64,000 bases of DNA from Ensifer sp. Root278 (GCF_001429285.1 NZ_LMJJ01000005.1:1-64000), one strand, 5' to 3'. Shown: positions 15,687 through 24,286, counted from the first letter of the stretch. Program-made: numbers and translations. Notes: generated by a model from the letters alone, not told the origin.

Positions 15687-16859
15687 TCAGCCAGTCGAAG
15701 CGACGGCGAGCGCCGCTTCAAGATCGCTCCAGAGGGCCTCCGTTCCCTCCAGGCCGACATGGAGCCGTACCGACCGCGGCGAGATGCCGAAGGCGGCCGC
15801 GGAATTGGGCTGGGCTTTCTGCGACAGCACGACTTCGCCCGGCACGATGAGGCTTTCATGTCCGCCCCAGGAAACGCCGAGCTTGAAGAGTTCGAGATGA
15901 TCCGCAAAGCGCCTGACATCGACGCCCTCGCGGAAGATGAAGGAGAACAGGCCGGATGTGCCCGAAAGGCCCGGCGGCAGCGTGTTGCCGAGGCCGGGGT
16001 GGCAGACGGTCTCGACCAGCGGATGGGCCTGCAGCCGCCGCGCGACTTCAAGCGCCGAGCGCTCATGCGACTTCATGCGGATCGGCAGGGTGCGTAAGCC
16101 GCGGATCAGGAGCCAGGCATCGAAGGGCGAGAGCTTGCCGCCGAGATAAGGGTAGGATTCCGAGCGGATGCGGCCGATCAGTTCCTTCGAGCCGGTCACG
16201 ACGCCGGCGACGACGTCCGAATGGCCGCCGAGATATTTGGACGCCGAATGGATGACGAGATCGACGCCGAGCGAAATCGGCTGCTGGAAGATCGGGCTTG
16301 CCCAGCTGTTGTCGATGGCGGTGATGATGCCCTGGTCCTTGGCAAGGCGGGCGAGGGAGGCGACGTCGTGGGTGTCCATCACCCAGCTTGTCGGGCTTTC
16401 CATGTAGAAGAGCTTGGCGCCGGGAAGGGCCTTGGCGACTGCTTCCTCGTCGCGACCGTCGACATAGGTCACCTCGATCTTCATGCGCTTCAGATGCGTG
16501 CCAAACAGGCGGAAGGCGTCGGGATAGACATGATTGACGGCGACGATGCGGTCGCCCGGCTCGACGAAGGACAGCACGGTCGAGGAGATCGCCGACATGC
16601 CGCTGGCAAAACCGATCGCGTCTTCGCCGCCTTCGAGCTTCGCCAGCATCTCCTCGAACATGCGCACGGTCGGGTTGAGACCGCGGGTATAGATCGGTCG
16701 CACACGCTCGCCCCGGTAGGACGCGACCATGTCGTCATAATCCTTGAAGGTGAAAAGCGAGGTCTGAACGATCGGCGGCACGACGGCATCGAAGGCGTGG
16801 CCTTCGTCATGCGCGACGGTCAGCGAGGCGTGGTCGAACGGATCGAGGCCGTTGGTCAT
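15687..16859 (-). CDS. Trans-sulfuration family PLP enzyme (cystathionine lyase/synthase-like)
   Basis: A 390-residue Cys/Met metabolism PLP-dependent enzyme. The Schiff-base lysine is K208 in HSASKYLGGHSDV; D183 in AIDNSWASP holds the pyridine nitrogen; the phosphate-binding GFASGMSAIS and the partner-subunit YTRGLNPT motif are present. The family makes or splits thioethers (cystathionine beta- or gamma-lyase, methionine gamma-lyase). Its start overlaps the gntR stop by 4 nt, and the ABC importer follows on the same strand, so it may act on an imported sulfur compound. The exact reaction is not settled by sequence. Confidence 0.88.
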   Translation of the reverse strand: MTNGLDPFDHASLTVAHDEGHAFDAVVPPIVQTSLFTFKDYDDMVASYRGERVRPIYTRGLNPTVRMFEEMLAKLEGGEDAIGFASGMSAISSTVLSFVEPGDRIVAVNHVYPDAFRLFGTHLKRMKIEVTYVDGRDEEAVAKALPGAKLFYMESPTSWVMDTHDVASLARLAKDQGIITAIDNSWASPIFQQPISLGVDLVIHSASKYLGGHSDVVAGVVTGSKELIGRIRSESYPYLGGKLSPFDAWLLIRGLRTLPIRMKSHERSALEVARRLQAHPLVETVCHPGLGNTLPPGLSGTSGLFSFIFREGVDVRRFADHLELFKLGVSWGGHESLIVPGEVVLSQKAQPNSAAAFGISPRSVRLHVGLEGTEALWSDLEAALAVASTG

Positions 16860-17572
16860 TTGGACATTTCCTTGATGTCTTCCTCGACGATCGCGAGGAT
16901 TTTCAGCGTTTCTTCGCGCGCGGTGTCAGGATCCTGGGCTGCGATCGCGTTGAACAGGGTACGGTGGAACGGGAAGGAGCGGCGGGCGAAGTCCGACCGA
17001 TCGAACGGCTCCTCCCAGAAGCGCTCGAAGGCTTCGCGCATCTGTTCGAGGAGCTGGCGGAAGAGCGGATTGTGGGTGGCATCGTAGATCGCCAGATGGA
17101 AGGCAAGGTCTTCCGGACCTGACGTGCCCTTGGCGATATGCACCCGCTCCATCTCGTTGAGCTTCACTTCGATGATATCAAGGTCTTCGTCGGTGCGCCG
17201 GCGGGCCGCGACCATATTGGCCTCAACCTCGATGCCGCGGCGGACCTCGAGCGTCATCAAAAGCACGTCGCGCAGATGCGCAGCGTCGAGGGTGAGCGGC
17301 ATATGGACGGTGGCGCCCGTGATCATGCGCAAGAGATAGGTGCCGCTGCCCTTGCGCGCCTCGACGACGCCGAGCGCCTGAAAGTGGCGGATGACTTCGC
17401 GAATAGTCGACCGACCGACGGCAAGCGCCGTCATCAGTTCGCGTTCAGCTGGCAGGCGTTCGCCGGGTCTAAGCCCCGATTGTTCGATGTAGTCAGCCAA
17501 CGCGGCAATGACCTGCTGGGCCCGGTCGGCGGGCGGCAATGGCAGAAGCGCGGCTCTGGCTTGTTCAGTCAT
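16856..17572 (-). CDS. GntR/FadR-type transcriptional regulator (FCD domain)
   Basis: A 238-residue regulator. A winged helix at about residues 18-85 (LRPGERLPAERELMTALAVGRSTIREVIRHFQALGVVEARKGSGTYL) is followed by an all-helical FCD effector domain with the expected metal-site histidines (FHLAIYDATHN). It heads the operon with the PLP enzyme and the CUT1 importer and probably represses it. A candidate operator lies at 17594-17607 just upstream of its start. Effector unknown. Confidence 0.9.
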   Translation of the reverse strand: MTEQARAALLPLPPADRAQQVIAALADYIEQSGLRPGERLPAERELMTALAVGRSTIREVIRHFQALGVVEARKGSGTYLLRMITGATVHMPLTLDAAHLRDVLLMTLEVRRGIEVEANMVAARRRTDEDLDIIEVKLNEMERVHIAKGTSGPEDLAFHLAIYDATHNPLFRQLLEQMREAFERFWEEPFDRSDFARRSFPFHRTLFNAIAAQDPDTAREETLKILAIVEEDIKEMSK

Positions 17573-17593
17573 TCAGCCTCCCCCTCGGCGCCA

Positions 17594-17607
17594 AATTGGT
17601 CTGACAT
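17594..17607 (-). promoter_or_regulatory. Candidate GntR operator upstream of gntR-PLP-ABC operon
   Basis: AATTGGTCTGACAT, 22 nt from the gntR start, resembles the FadR-class operator TGGTnnnACCA, with a perfect left half and a degenerate right half. Regulators of this class usually bind their own promoter. Confidence 0.45.
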
Positions 17608-17716
17608 CTCACCACTATGGATAAGGCGCGAGAGGTCGTCAAGCAGGAACTGATGGAACGCGCAGGTGGTTGACCTCGCACGCTTCCGGCGTAGACAGGA
17701 GGCAAGGAGCTTGACG

Positions 17717-17974
17717 ATGTTGAAATCGGGATATCTGTTTGCCATCGCCATGGTGGGCGCGGTCTTTGCCGTGACGAGCGTCGCGGGCGATGCGGAAGCG
17801 CAGATGCGCACCAGAAAGGGCGAGTATTACGAGGGGGTCCAGCGCAAGCCCTATGGCTATTACTGGATCTGGCCGCCGGTCGAACAGCGGCAGCCAGCCT
17901 ACAGGCAACGTCCCGGCCAGGATGGTCCAGTCGGCAACACGACGTCGAAACCCCGCAAGCGGCCGACCCAATAG
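17717..17974 (+). CDS. Small exported protein of unknown function
   Basis: An 85-residue protein with an N-terminal hydrophobic signal (LFAIAMVGAVFAVTSVAG, likely cut after AEA). The mature part is short, Arg/Pro/Tyr-rich (YYEGVQRKPYGYYWIWPPVEQRQ) and lacks cysteine. AAGGAG seven bases before ATG 17717 fixes the start; the longer frame from 17666 lacks an RBS. I do not recognise a family. It is divergent from the gntR operon and convergent with the peptidase gene at 18055. Confidence 0.65.
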   Translation: MLKSGYLFAIAMVGAVFAVTSVAGDAEAQMRTRKGEYYEGVQRKPYGYYWIWPPVEQRQPAYRQRPGQDGPVGNTTSKPRKRPTQ

Positions 17975-18011
17975 GCATTGCTGTGCTGCCGAGCGAACCG
18001 AACAAAGAGAA

Positions 18012-18031
18012 GCGGCGCCCGAGAGCGCCGC
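18012..18031. terminator. Possible terminator between convergent genes
   Basis: GCGGCG (18012-18017) and CGCCGC (18026-18031) form a hairpin followed by AGCTTT. The 11-mer TTTGATCAGAC is then repeated at 18035 and 18050. It lies between the small exported gene and the 3' end of the M24 peptidase. Confidence 0.55.
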
Positions 18032-18054
18032 AGCTTTGATCAGACCTTGTTTGA

Positions 18055-19158
18055 TCAGACTGTGGCGACGTGCACGTCGCGGGGGAGGGAAGAGAGAACC
18101 TCCGGCCCGTCTTCGCGCAGGATGACGATATCCTCAAGCCGGATGCCGAAGCGGCCGGGAAGATAAATGCCGGGCTCGATCGAGAAGACCATGCCTTCTT
18201 CCAGCACGGTTTCCGAGGTCGCGGTGATGTAGGGCGGCTCATGACCGTCGATGCCCATGCCGTGACCGGTGCGGTGAACGAAGTATTCGCCGTAGCCGGC
18301 ATCGCTGATCACCTTGCGGGCGGCCGCGTCGACGTCCTTGGCGAGCACGCCGGGACGGGCGGCCTTCAACGCTGCCTGCACGGCCCTTTCCACGATGGTG
18401 TGGATCTGGCCGTATCCCTCAGGGGCGCGGCCGACGATTGCCATGCGGGTGATGTCGCTCGGAAAACCCTGCTTGCGGCCGCCGATATCGATGACGACGG
18501 CATCGCCTTCCTCGATCACCCGTTCGCTCGCCGAATGATGCGGGAAGGCGCCATTGCCGCCAGCGCCGACGATCCAGAAGGCCGGTGCCGCACCTTCCGA
18601 GGAAAAGTGTCCGCGGATCTCAGCGGCCAGTTCCTTCTCGGTCATGCCCGGACGGATCTTGGAAAAGGCCGCTTGCATGGCGCGGTCGGCAATGCCGGCA
18701 TTCATCTTCAAAAGGGCGTATTCGCTCTTGTCCTTGCGCATGCGCAGGGCGCCGAGCGTTGCCGGGGTGAATTCGCGCGCGGTATCCTCTGGCAGGGCAT
18801 CGATCAGCAGCAGGGCGAAATCGGCGCGCATGGTCTCGTCGAGCACGATGCGGCCAGGTGCAGTCGCGCCGACATCGGCGAGGGCCGACGTCAGAGCATC
18901 GGTCGGGCCCACGTCATCAGCCCAGTTGTGGAAGGCGATGTCGGTGTGTTCGCGCGTGCCCTCGGCGTTGAGGGCCGGCATCAGGAAGGCTTCCTTTTCC
19001 GGGCCGATCAGAAGCAGGCAGGGGCGCTCGTCCGGATGCGGATGGTAGCCGATCAGCCAATCCATGTGCGATCCGGGCGCGAGCGCGACGAGGCCGACTT
19101 TGCTTTCGGCCATCTTGCGGCGGAGCGCAGCAAAACGGCTCTTGGTGAGTTCGTTCAT
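18055..19158 (-). CDS. M24 family metallopeptidase (Xaa-Pro aminopeptidase-like)
   Basis: A 367-residue protein with a creatinase-like N-terminal domain (1-145) and a pita-bread catalytic domain. The five metal ligands are D224, D235, H299, E328 and E342 (VIDIGG, PSDITRM, HRTGHGMG, FSIEPGIY, LEDIV). The family cleaves Xaa-Pro bonds or related amides, including creatine and ectoine derivatives. A TTGACA-type promoter and a perfect GntR-type operator lie about 270-300 bp upstream (19428-19459), just beyond the neighbouring gntR, so this gene is probably in that regulon along with the puuAB-like pair. Substrate uncertain. Confidence 0.85.
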   Translation of the reverse strand: MNELTKSRFAALRRKMAESKVGLVALAPGSHMDWLIGYHPHPDERPCLLLIGPEKEAFLMPALNAEGTREHTDIAFHNWADDVGPTDALTSALADVGATAPGRIVLDETMRADFALLLIDALPEDTAREFTPATLGALRMRKDKSEYALLKMNAGIADRAMQAAFSKIRPGMTEKELAAEIRGHFSSEGAAPAFWIVGAGGNGAFPHHSASERVIEEGDAVVIDIGGRKQGFPSDITRMAIVGRAPEGYGQIHTIVERAVQAALKAARPGVLAKDVDAAARKVISDAGYGEYFVHRTGHGMGIDGHEPPYITATSETVLEEGMVFSIEPGIYLPGRFGIRLEDIVILREDGPEVLSSLPRDVHVATV

Positions 19159-19427
19159 GATGTTTCCAGTTCTGGCTTGAGGATGCGCTCGCCATTCACG
19201 CGGCTGTAGCGCTCATCGACGGGCGGATGGGGTGGCCGGGCCGACCGGCGTGATGTGGCGGTTTTGGGGAATGCTATAGGCCGGCGCAGGTGTTGCCCCA
19301 GGCTGAAAATCTTTGGCTCTTCAAGCGGACTCCTCCCCCTCGAATGCGCGGGCATTGGGCCGGAAGGCTCGCGCCTCCCGTCGCTATGCATCTGTATTTT
19401 CACGACTTTGGTGCCGTGCCTGAGCGT

Positions 19428-19459
19428 TGTCAATACGGAATTTTAGTCACACTAAAATT
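19428..19459 (-). promoter_or_regulatory. GntR-type operator and -35 box upstream of M24 peptidase
   Basis: Arms AATTTTAGT (19439-19447) and ACTAAAATT (19451-19459) are a perfect dyad with centre CAC. The core TAGTCACACTA matches the FadR/GntR consensus TnGTnnnACnA exactly. Reading the minus strand, TTGACA follows at 19433-19428 as a -35 box. The rest of the 19159-19484 gap (about 325 nt) shows no gene. Confidence 0.7.
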
Positions 19460-19484
19460 TATGAGGCCGTGGCCTGCCGTCGGC

Positions 19485-20177
19485 TCAGGCCGCCAGCCGC
19501 AGAAGGCGCGCGACCGCCTGCTGATCGAAGCCGCCGATCCCCTCCCGGATGTCGGCGGCGATCGCATCGGCAACGGCCTCCTCGTCGCGCCGCCTAAGGG
19601 CATCGATGGCCTCCCGATGACGATCGACCACGTAGAGCTCGGTGACATGCTCCATGGCGATGCCGAGGATGGGCCCGAGTTGCAGCCACACGCTTTCGAT
19701 CAGCGGCATGGCGACCGGGTCGGGATTGGCCGAGTAGATCATCCGATGAAACGCCTGGTTGGCGATCAGCGCTGCCACCTTGTTCCCCTTGCGGATTTCC
19801 GTCTCGATACTGTCATCGATTGCCGTAATTTTCTCGATCTGGCGCTCGGAGAGATGGGCGACGGCCCGGCGGGCGGCATGGCTTTCGAGCGCGATGCGGA
19901 GCAAGATCAGTTCCTCGAACCGCGCGGGCGTGATGTGCGGCACGACGATACGGCGGTTCTCAAGGAATTGCAGCGCGCCGATCGATGTCAGCTGACGTAG
20001 CGCCTCGCGTACCGGCGTCGGGCTGCTTTCGAGCGCTTCGGCAAGGCCGCGGATGGTGACGGATGTGCCGGGGCGGAAAGCGCCGACCATGATCGCCTGG
20101 CGCAGCCGGTTGAAGGCATAGTCATGCGTGGTCATGCCGTCGGGTCGGGCAAGTGGCGGCAAAACAAGGGGTTTCAC
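19485..20177 (-). CDS. GntR family transcriptional regulator (FCD domain)
   Basis: A 230-residue regulator with a winged-helix domain at about residues 18-85 (FRPGTSVTIRGLAEALESSPTPVREALRQLTSIGALQFL) and an FCD effector domain with histidine ligands (ANQAFHRMIYSA, MEHVTELY). It is divergent from the puuA-like gene and flanked on its other side by a perfect TnGTnnnACnA operator upstream of the M24 peptidase. It probably controls both. The ligand may be a polyamine or its gamma-glutamyl derivative. Confidence 0.9.
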   Translation of the reverse strand: MKPLVLPPLARPDGMTTHDYAFNRLRQAIMVGAFRPGTSVTIRGLAEALESSPTPVREALRQLTSIGALQFLENRRIVVPHITPARFEELILLRIALESHAARRAVAHLSERQIEKITAIDDSIETEIRKGNKVAALIANQAFHRMIYSANPDPVAMPLIESVWLQLGPILGIAMEHVTELYVVDRHREAIDALRRRDEEAVADAIAADIREGIGGFDQQAVARLLRLAA

Positions 20178-20260
20178 GATCGCATTCCTTCTGCCTGGCG
20201 TCCTTCATGCGCCTGATACCATTGCCGATGCTTGACTCCAATTCCTGAATTATGTCAACT

Positions 20261-20279
20261 ATCACAAAATGTGATCACA
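20261..20279. promoter_or_regulatory. Overlapping palindromes in gntR-puuA gap
   Basis: ATCACA-AAA-TGTGAT (20261-20275) and TGTGATCACA (20270-20279) are perfect and share one arm, ending 16 nt before the start of the puuA-like gene. TTGACT at 20232 may be a -35 box. The position suits a repressor covering the 5' UTR. Confidence 0.5.
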
Positions 20280-20295
20280 AAAAGAGATTTGCGAT

Positions 20296-21663
20296 ATGTC
20301 GCTCGACGCGGAAGACCCCAGCGCATTCAAGGCATGGCTCGAGCAGAACGGGCCGATCGAAAGTATCCAGGCGGTGGTCTGCGACCTCAACGGCATCATG
20401 CGGGGCAAACGCGTGCCGGTGGAGCAGGCGGCGAAGGTGCTCGGCGGCGGCATCCGCATGCCGCTCTCGATCGTCGGGGTCGATGTCTGGGGCGAGGATA
20501 TCATCAACAGCGAGCAGGTGTTCGCCAGCGGCGACCGCGACGGTATCTGCGGTGTCACCGGCCGCGGCGCGCTGCCGGTCAACTGGACTTCGCGACCGAG
20601 CGCGCTGGTGCCGCTCTGGCTGCAGCTTGAGGACGGCAAGCCGTTTCTTGCCGATCCGCGCCAGGCGCTGGCGGCGGTCGTGCGCGAATATCAGGAACTC
20701 GGTCTTCGCCCCGTCGTTGCGACCGAACTGGAGTTCTACCTGATCGATCCGGAGCCCGACAGCGCGGTGCCGCCGATCTCGCCCTATACCGGCAAGCGCC
20801 TCGATTCCGATGCGATCCTGTCGATCGACGAGCTCGACGATTTCGGCGAGTTCTTCTCGGACGTCTACAAGGAATGTGCCCGGCAGAACGTGCCGGCGGA
20901 TGCGGCGATCGCCGAGAACGGCATCGGCCAGTTCGAGATCAATCTACTCCACACCGACGACCCGCTGAAGGCGGCCGACGACGCCATCTTCTTCAAGCGC
21001 ATCGTCAAGGGTGTCGCGCGCAAGCATGGCCTCGCCGCCACCTTCATGGCCAAGCCCTACGGCACACGGTCGGGCAACGGCATGCATATCCATTTCAGCC
21101 TGCTCGACGAGGAGGGCAACAACGTCTTCAACGACGGCAGCGACGAAGGTTCGCCAATGCTGAAGAACGCCGTTGCCGGCCTCTTGCGCGGCATGGCCGA
21201 GACGACGCTGCTGTTTGCGCCGCATTTCAACTCCTACCGGCGGCTCAGGCCGGACACGCACGCGCCGACGGCCGTCTGCTGGGGCTATGAGAACCGCACC
21301 TCGGCAATCCGCATTCCAGGCGGCAATCCGGCCGCGCGCCGCATCGAGCATCGCGTCGCCGGAGCCGACGCCAATCCCTATCTCGTCATCGCCGCGATCC
21401 TCGGCGCTGCCCTCGTTGGCATCCGCAACAAGTGGAAGCCACCGGCGCCTGTTTCGGGTCGGGCCTATGCAGCGGAGAAACTGCCCAAAATTCCCTCGGA
21501 ATGGGGGCAAGCGGTCGATAGCTTCGAGGCAGGACCGATTGCCGCCGAAATTTTCGATCCCGTGCTGCGCTCGATGCTGATCGCCTGCAAACGCCAGGAG
21601 ATTGCAGGCTTTGCCGAGCAGGTCACGGATTACGAATTCAGCGCCTATCTGGAAATTGTCTGA
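20296..21663 (+). CDS. puuA: Glutamine synthetase family protein, probable gamma-glutamylputrescine synthetase
   Basis: A 455-residue GS-fold ligase. It has the glutamate-binding region ATELEFYLID, the ATP-site AENGIGQFEINL, the HIHFSL histidine-containing metal loop in SGNGMHIHFSLLDEEGNN, and the C-terminal NRTSAIRIPGGNPAARRIEHRVAGADANPYL. It lacks the adenylylation loop of true GlnA and resembles PuuA-type enzymes, which ligate glutamate to putrescine using ATP. The next gene is a close PuuB homologue overlapping by one base (TGATG), which strongly favours this role; other amines cannot be excluded. Confidence 0.85.
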   Translation: MSLDAEDPSAFKAWLEQNGPIESIQAVVCDLNGIMRGKRVPVEQAAKVLGGGIRMPLSIVGVDVWGEDIINSEQVFASGDRDGICGVTGRGALPVNWTSRPSALVPLWLQLEDGKPFLADPRQALAAVVREYQELGLRPVVATELEFYLIDPEPDSAVPPISPYTGKRLDSDAILSIDELDDFGEFFSDVYKECARQNVPADAAIAENGIGQFEINLLHTDDPLKAADDAIFFKRIVKGVARKHGLAATFMAKPYGTRSGNGMHIHFSLLDEEGNNVFNDGSDEGSPMLKNAVAGLLRGMAETTLLFAPHFNSYRRLRPDTHAPTAVCWGYENRTSAIRIPGGNPAARRIEHRVAGADANPYLVIAAILGAALVGIRNKWKPPAPVSGRAYAAEKLPKIPSEWGQAVDSFEAGPIAAEIFDPVLRSMLIACKRQEIAGFAEQVTDYEFSAYLEIV

Positions 21664-22973
21664 TGGTCACGAAACAGAACTCCTATGCCGGCGACGGCAG
21701 CTACCCGACCAGCTACTACGCCGCATCCCGCAACATCATCCGCACGCCGGTCCGACTTCAGGGCCGCGTCGAGACCGACGTGTGCGTTGTCGGTGCCGGT
21801 TACTCCGGCCTGTCGACGGCGATCCACCTTGCGGAAAAAGGCTACAAGGTCGTCGTCGTCGAGGGCGCCCAGGTCGGTTGGGGTGCTTCCGGCCGCAACG
21901 GCGGCCAGGTGGTCAACGGCCTCAACGCCAGCCTATCGACGATCCAGCGCCGCTACGGCGACGACGCCGCGCGCTTCATCGGCGGGCTGGTGCAGGAAGG
22001 CGGCAAGATCATCCGTCGTCTCGTCAGCCAGTATCAGATCGACTGCGACCTGAAGCCGGGCAACATCTATGCCGCCTATACGCCGGCGCATATGAAGGAA
22101 CTCGAAGCCAAGCAGGCGCTCTGGCGCAAATACGGCATGGACGATCACCAGCTTCTCGATCGTGACGCGCTTCGCAAGCTCGTCACGTCGGATGCCTATT
22201 GCGGCGGCATGCTCGACACGACCGGTGGGCACATGCATCCGCTCAATCTCGTGCTCGGCGAGGCGCGCGCGCTCGAAAGCATCGGTGGCACGATCTACGA
22301 ACAGTCGCCCGTGACGCGCGTCGACCACGAGGCGGCGCGGCCGACCGTCTATACCGAAGGCGGCGAGGTTTCGGCACGTATTGTCGTGCTTTGCGGCAAT
22401 GCCTATCTCGGCGACGCGGTGCCGAAGCTCGTTTCGCGCGTCATGCCTGTTTCGACGCAGATGATCACGACGGCGCCGCTCGGCGAAGAGCTCGCCCATT
22501 CGCTGATCCCGAGCGACATGTGCGTCGAGGACGTGCGCTATATTCTCGACTACTTCCGGCTTTCCGCCGACAAGCGGATGATCTTCGGCGGCGGCACCGT
22601 CTATGGTGGCACCGATCCGGCCGATGTGGTCGCCAAGCTGAAGCCCAATCTTGAAAAGGTGTTCCCTGAGCTCAAGGGCGTGAAGATCGACTATGCGTGG
22701 AGCGGCAATTTCGCGCTCTCCTTCACGCGCGTGCCGCAGATGGGCCGGATCGGCTCCAACACCTATTTCGCCCACGGCTACAGCGGCCATGGGGTCACCG
22801 GATCGCATCTCTTCGGCCGCACACTCGCCGAAGCGATCGATGGCGACACCACGCGCTACGACGTCTTCGAAAAGCTGCCCTGGTATCCCTTCCCGGGCGG
22901 GCGCATGTTCCGGGCGCAATATTCGACGATCGGTTCCTGGTGGTACCAGTTCAAGGACGCGGTCGGATTGTAG
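21663..22973 (+). CDS. puuB: FAD-dependent amine oxidoreductase, gamma-glutamylputrescine oxidase-like
   Basis: A 436-residue DAAO-fold flavoenzyme with the dinucleotide motif VVGAGYSGLS at about residues 42-51 and GASGRNGGQVVNG shortly after. Long stretches recall E. coli PuuB: SSYYAAS-like N-terminus, GGHMHPLNL, GNAYLGD, SLIPSDMCVED, YILDYFRLSADKRMIFGGG, GYSGHGVT and LPWYPFPGGR. PuuB oxidises gamma-glutamylputrescine to the aldehyde with ammonia and H2O2 release. One-base overlap with the puuA-like gene implies a coupled pair; the later puuC and puuD steps are not next to it. Confidence 0.9.
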   Translation: MVTKQNSYAGDGSYPTSYYAASRNIIRTPVRLQGRVETDVCVVGAGYSGLSTAIHLAEKGYKVVVVEGAQVGWGASGRNGGQVVNGLNASLSTIQRRYGDDAARFIGGLVQEGGKIIRRLVSQYQIDCDLKPGNIYAAYTPAHMKELEAKQALWRKYGMDDHQLLDRDALRKLVTSDAYCGGMLDTTGGHMHPLNLVLGEARALESIGGTIYEQSPVTRVDHEAARPTVYTEGGEVSARIVVLCGNAYLGDAVPKLVSRVMPVSTQMITTAPLGEELAHSLIPSDMCVEDVRYILDYFRLSADKRMIFGGGTVYGGTDPADVVAKLKPNLEKVFPELKGVKIDYAWSGNFALSFTRVPQMGRIGSNTYFAHGYSGHGVTGSHLFGRTLAEAIDGDTTRYDVFEKLPWYPFPGGRMFRAQYSTIGSWWYQFKDAVGL

Positions 22974-23107
22974 GGCAAAAGGCCGATGCTCTGTGATGGG
23001 GTGGCTTGCCATAAAGCCGGCCACGCCCCTTGCGCGCGAGTCGAATGGCAGATTTCCCGCGGAGTGTAATTCCGCCTTGCCGGCTGATGCGCTAGTATTA
23101 ATCCCTT

Positions 23108-23204
23108 ACTGCACGGTTCCTCAAATCGTCGCCGATTTGAGGATGCAGAAAATCAAAGTGCTACAGCGACCTTTGCGCGTCCGATAAGACGCGCGGCGCT
23201 GTAG
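23108..23204. repeat. RIME1-like intergenic mosaic element, copy 2
   Basis: Palindrome A is CCTCAAATCG-tcgc-CGATTTGAGG (23119-23142, perfect); palindrome B is CTACAGCG to CGCTGTAG (23161-23204) with the inner stem GCGCGTC/GACGCGC nearly identical to copy 1 at 10625-10666. It occupies the middle of the 395-nt gap between puuB and the transglutaminase-like gene; the rest of that gap shows no gene. Confidence 0.82.
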
Positions 23205-23368
23205 CGCATCGGTTCGCCCGTTCGAAGGGCCCGTTGCATCTTTGGCATGCGGCCGGTCCGTGGGAGCGGCGTTCGTATGCAAACGGATACCAAGGAGGGC
23301 CCGCATTTCTGCGGGCAAGGCAGGCGGGGAGCATATGACTCCCGATTGATTTCCTGGGAGGCCTCGAG

Positions 23369-24283
23369 ATGTTCGTGCGCTTTGGCTATGAAATCGGCAT
23401 TCGTTGCCCGCAACCGACCCCGATGATGACCTATCTTTCCGTCGTGCCGGAACGGCGCGCAACCCTTCGGCGCGAACATGGGCCGGTTTCCATGCCAATC
23501 GTGAAGATGGAAGAGATCACCGATCCGCATGGCAATACATGTTTCCGGATGACCGTGCCCGAAGGCGACTTCAAGCTCTCCTATGACGCGGTGATCGAGG
23601 ATGACGGCAGGCTCGACGCCTCCGATCCGCTGGCGGATGCTGTGCCGGTCGAAAACCTGCCGGCCGCTTGGCTACCCTATCTCGCGGCCAGCCGTTACTG
23701 CGAAACGGATCGGCTCGGTACGCTCGCGTGGCGACTGTTCGGAGATGTGCCTGCCGGTTGGCAGCGCGTGCAGGCGATTTGCGACTATGTGCATGAGCGC
23801 CTGGTCTTCAGCTACGGCTATGCCCAGGCAATGCGCACCGCGCTCGAAGCCCATGAGGATCGCGTCGGCGTCAGCCGCGACTATGCGCATCTGGCGATCA
23901 CCTTTTGCCGCTGCATGAACATGCCGGCGCGCTATGTGAACGGCTACATGGCCGACATCCCGAAGAGCGATCATCCGGCGCCGATGGATTTCAACGCGTG
24001 GTTCGAAGTCTTTCTTGGAGATCGCTGGCATACGTTCGACGCCAAGAACAATCAGCGACGGGCAGGGCGGATTGCGGTCGCTCGCGGCCGTGACGCGGCC
24101 GACATTCCGCTGATCCAGACTTTCGGCAAACACGAACTGACCGCCTTCACCGTCTGGACCTGTGTCGAGGCCGACAGTGCGCTCACGCGCTCGCATCACG
24201 GCTCCGATGTTTCGTTGCTGACCCCGTGGTTCAGCGAAACCTGGTCGAAACACCTCCTGGACCGCGACCGCAATCGCCATTAA
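23369..24283 (+). CDS. Transglutaminase-like fold protein with substituted catalytic residues
   Basis: A 304-residue protein with a bacterial N-terminal beta domain followed by a transglutaminase-core domain (about 115-235). The usual Cys-His-Asp triad is altered: S169 stands where Cys is expected (VGVSRDYAHL), N209 where His is expected (DFNAWFEVF), while D224 remains (HTFDAKNN). A CRC at 180-182 is nearby but not at the catalytic position. Family members lacking the His are known, but loss of Cys as well suggests a non-catalytic or binding role. RBS GGGAGG precedes ATG 23369. A hairpin with six T follows. Confidence 0.85.
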   Translation: MFVRFGYEIGIRCPQPTPMMTYLSVVPERRATLRREHGPVSMPIVKMEEITDPHGNTCFRMTVPEGDFKLSYDAVIEDDGRLDASDPLADAVPVENLPAAWLPYLAASRYCETDRLGTLAWRLFGDVPAGWQRVQAICDYVHERLVFSYGYAQAMRTALEAHEDRVGVSRDYAHLAITFCRCMNMPARYVNGYMADIPKSDHPAPMDFNAWFEVFLGDRWHTFDAKNNQRRAGRIAVARGRDAADIPLIQTFGKHELTAFTVWTCVEADSALTRSHHGSDVSLLTPWFSETWSKHLLDRDRNRH

Positions 24284-24286
24284 CGA

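Noticed and set aside
14209-15900. A 563-codon plus-strand frame over the sugar-binding protein gene
   Set aside because: Antisense shadow of a signal-peptide-bearing binding protein; no recognisable domain.
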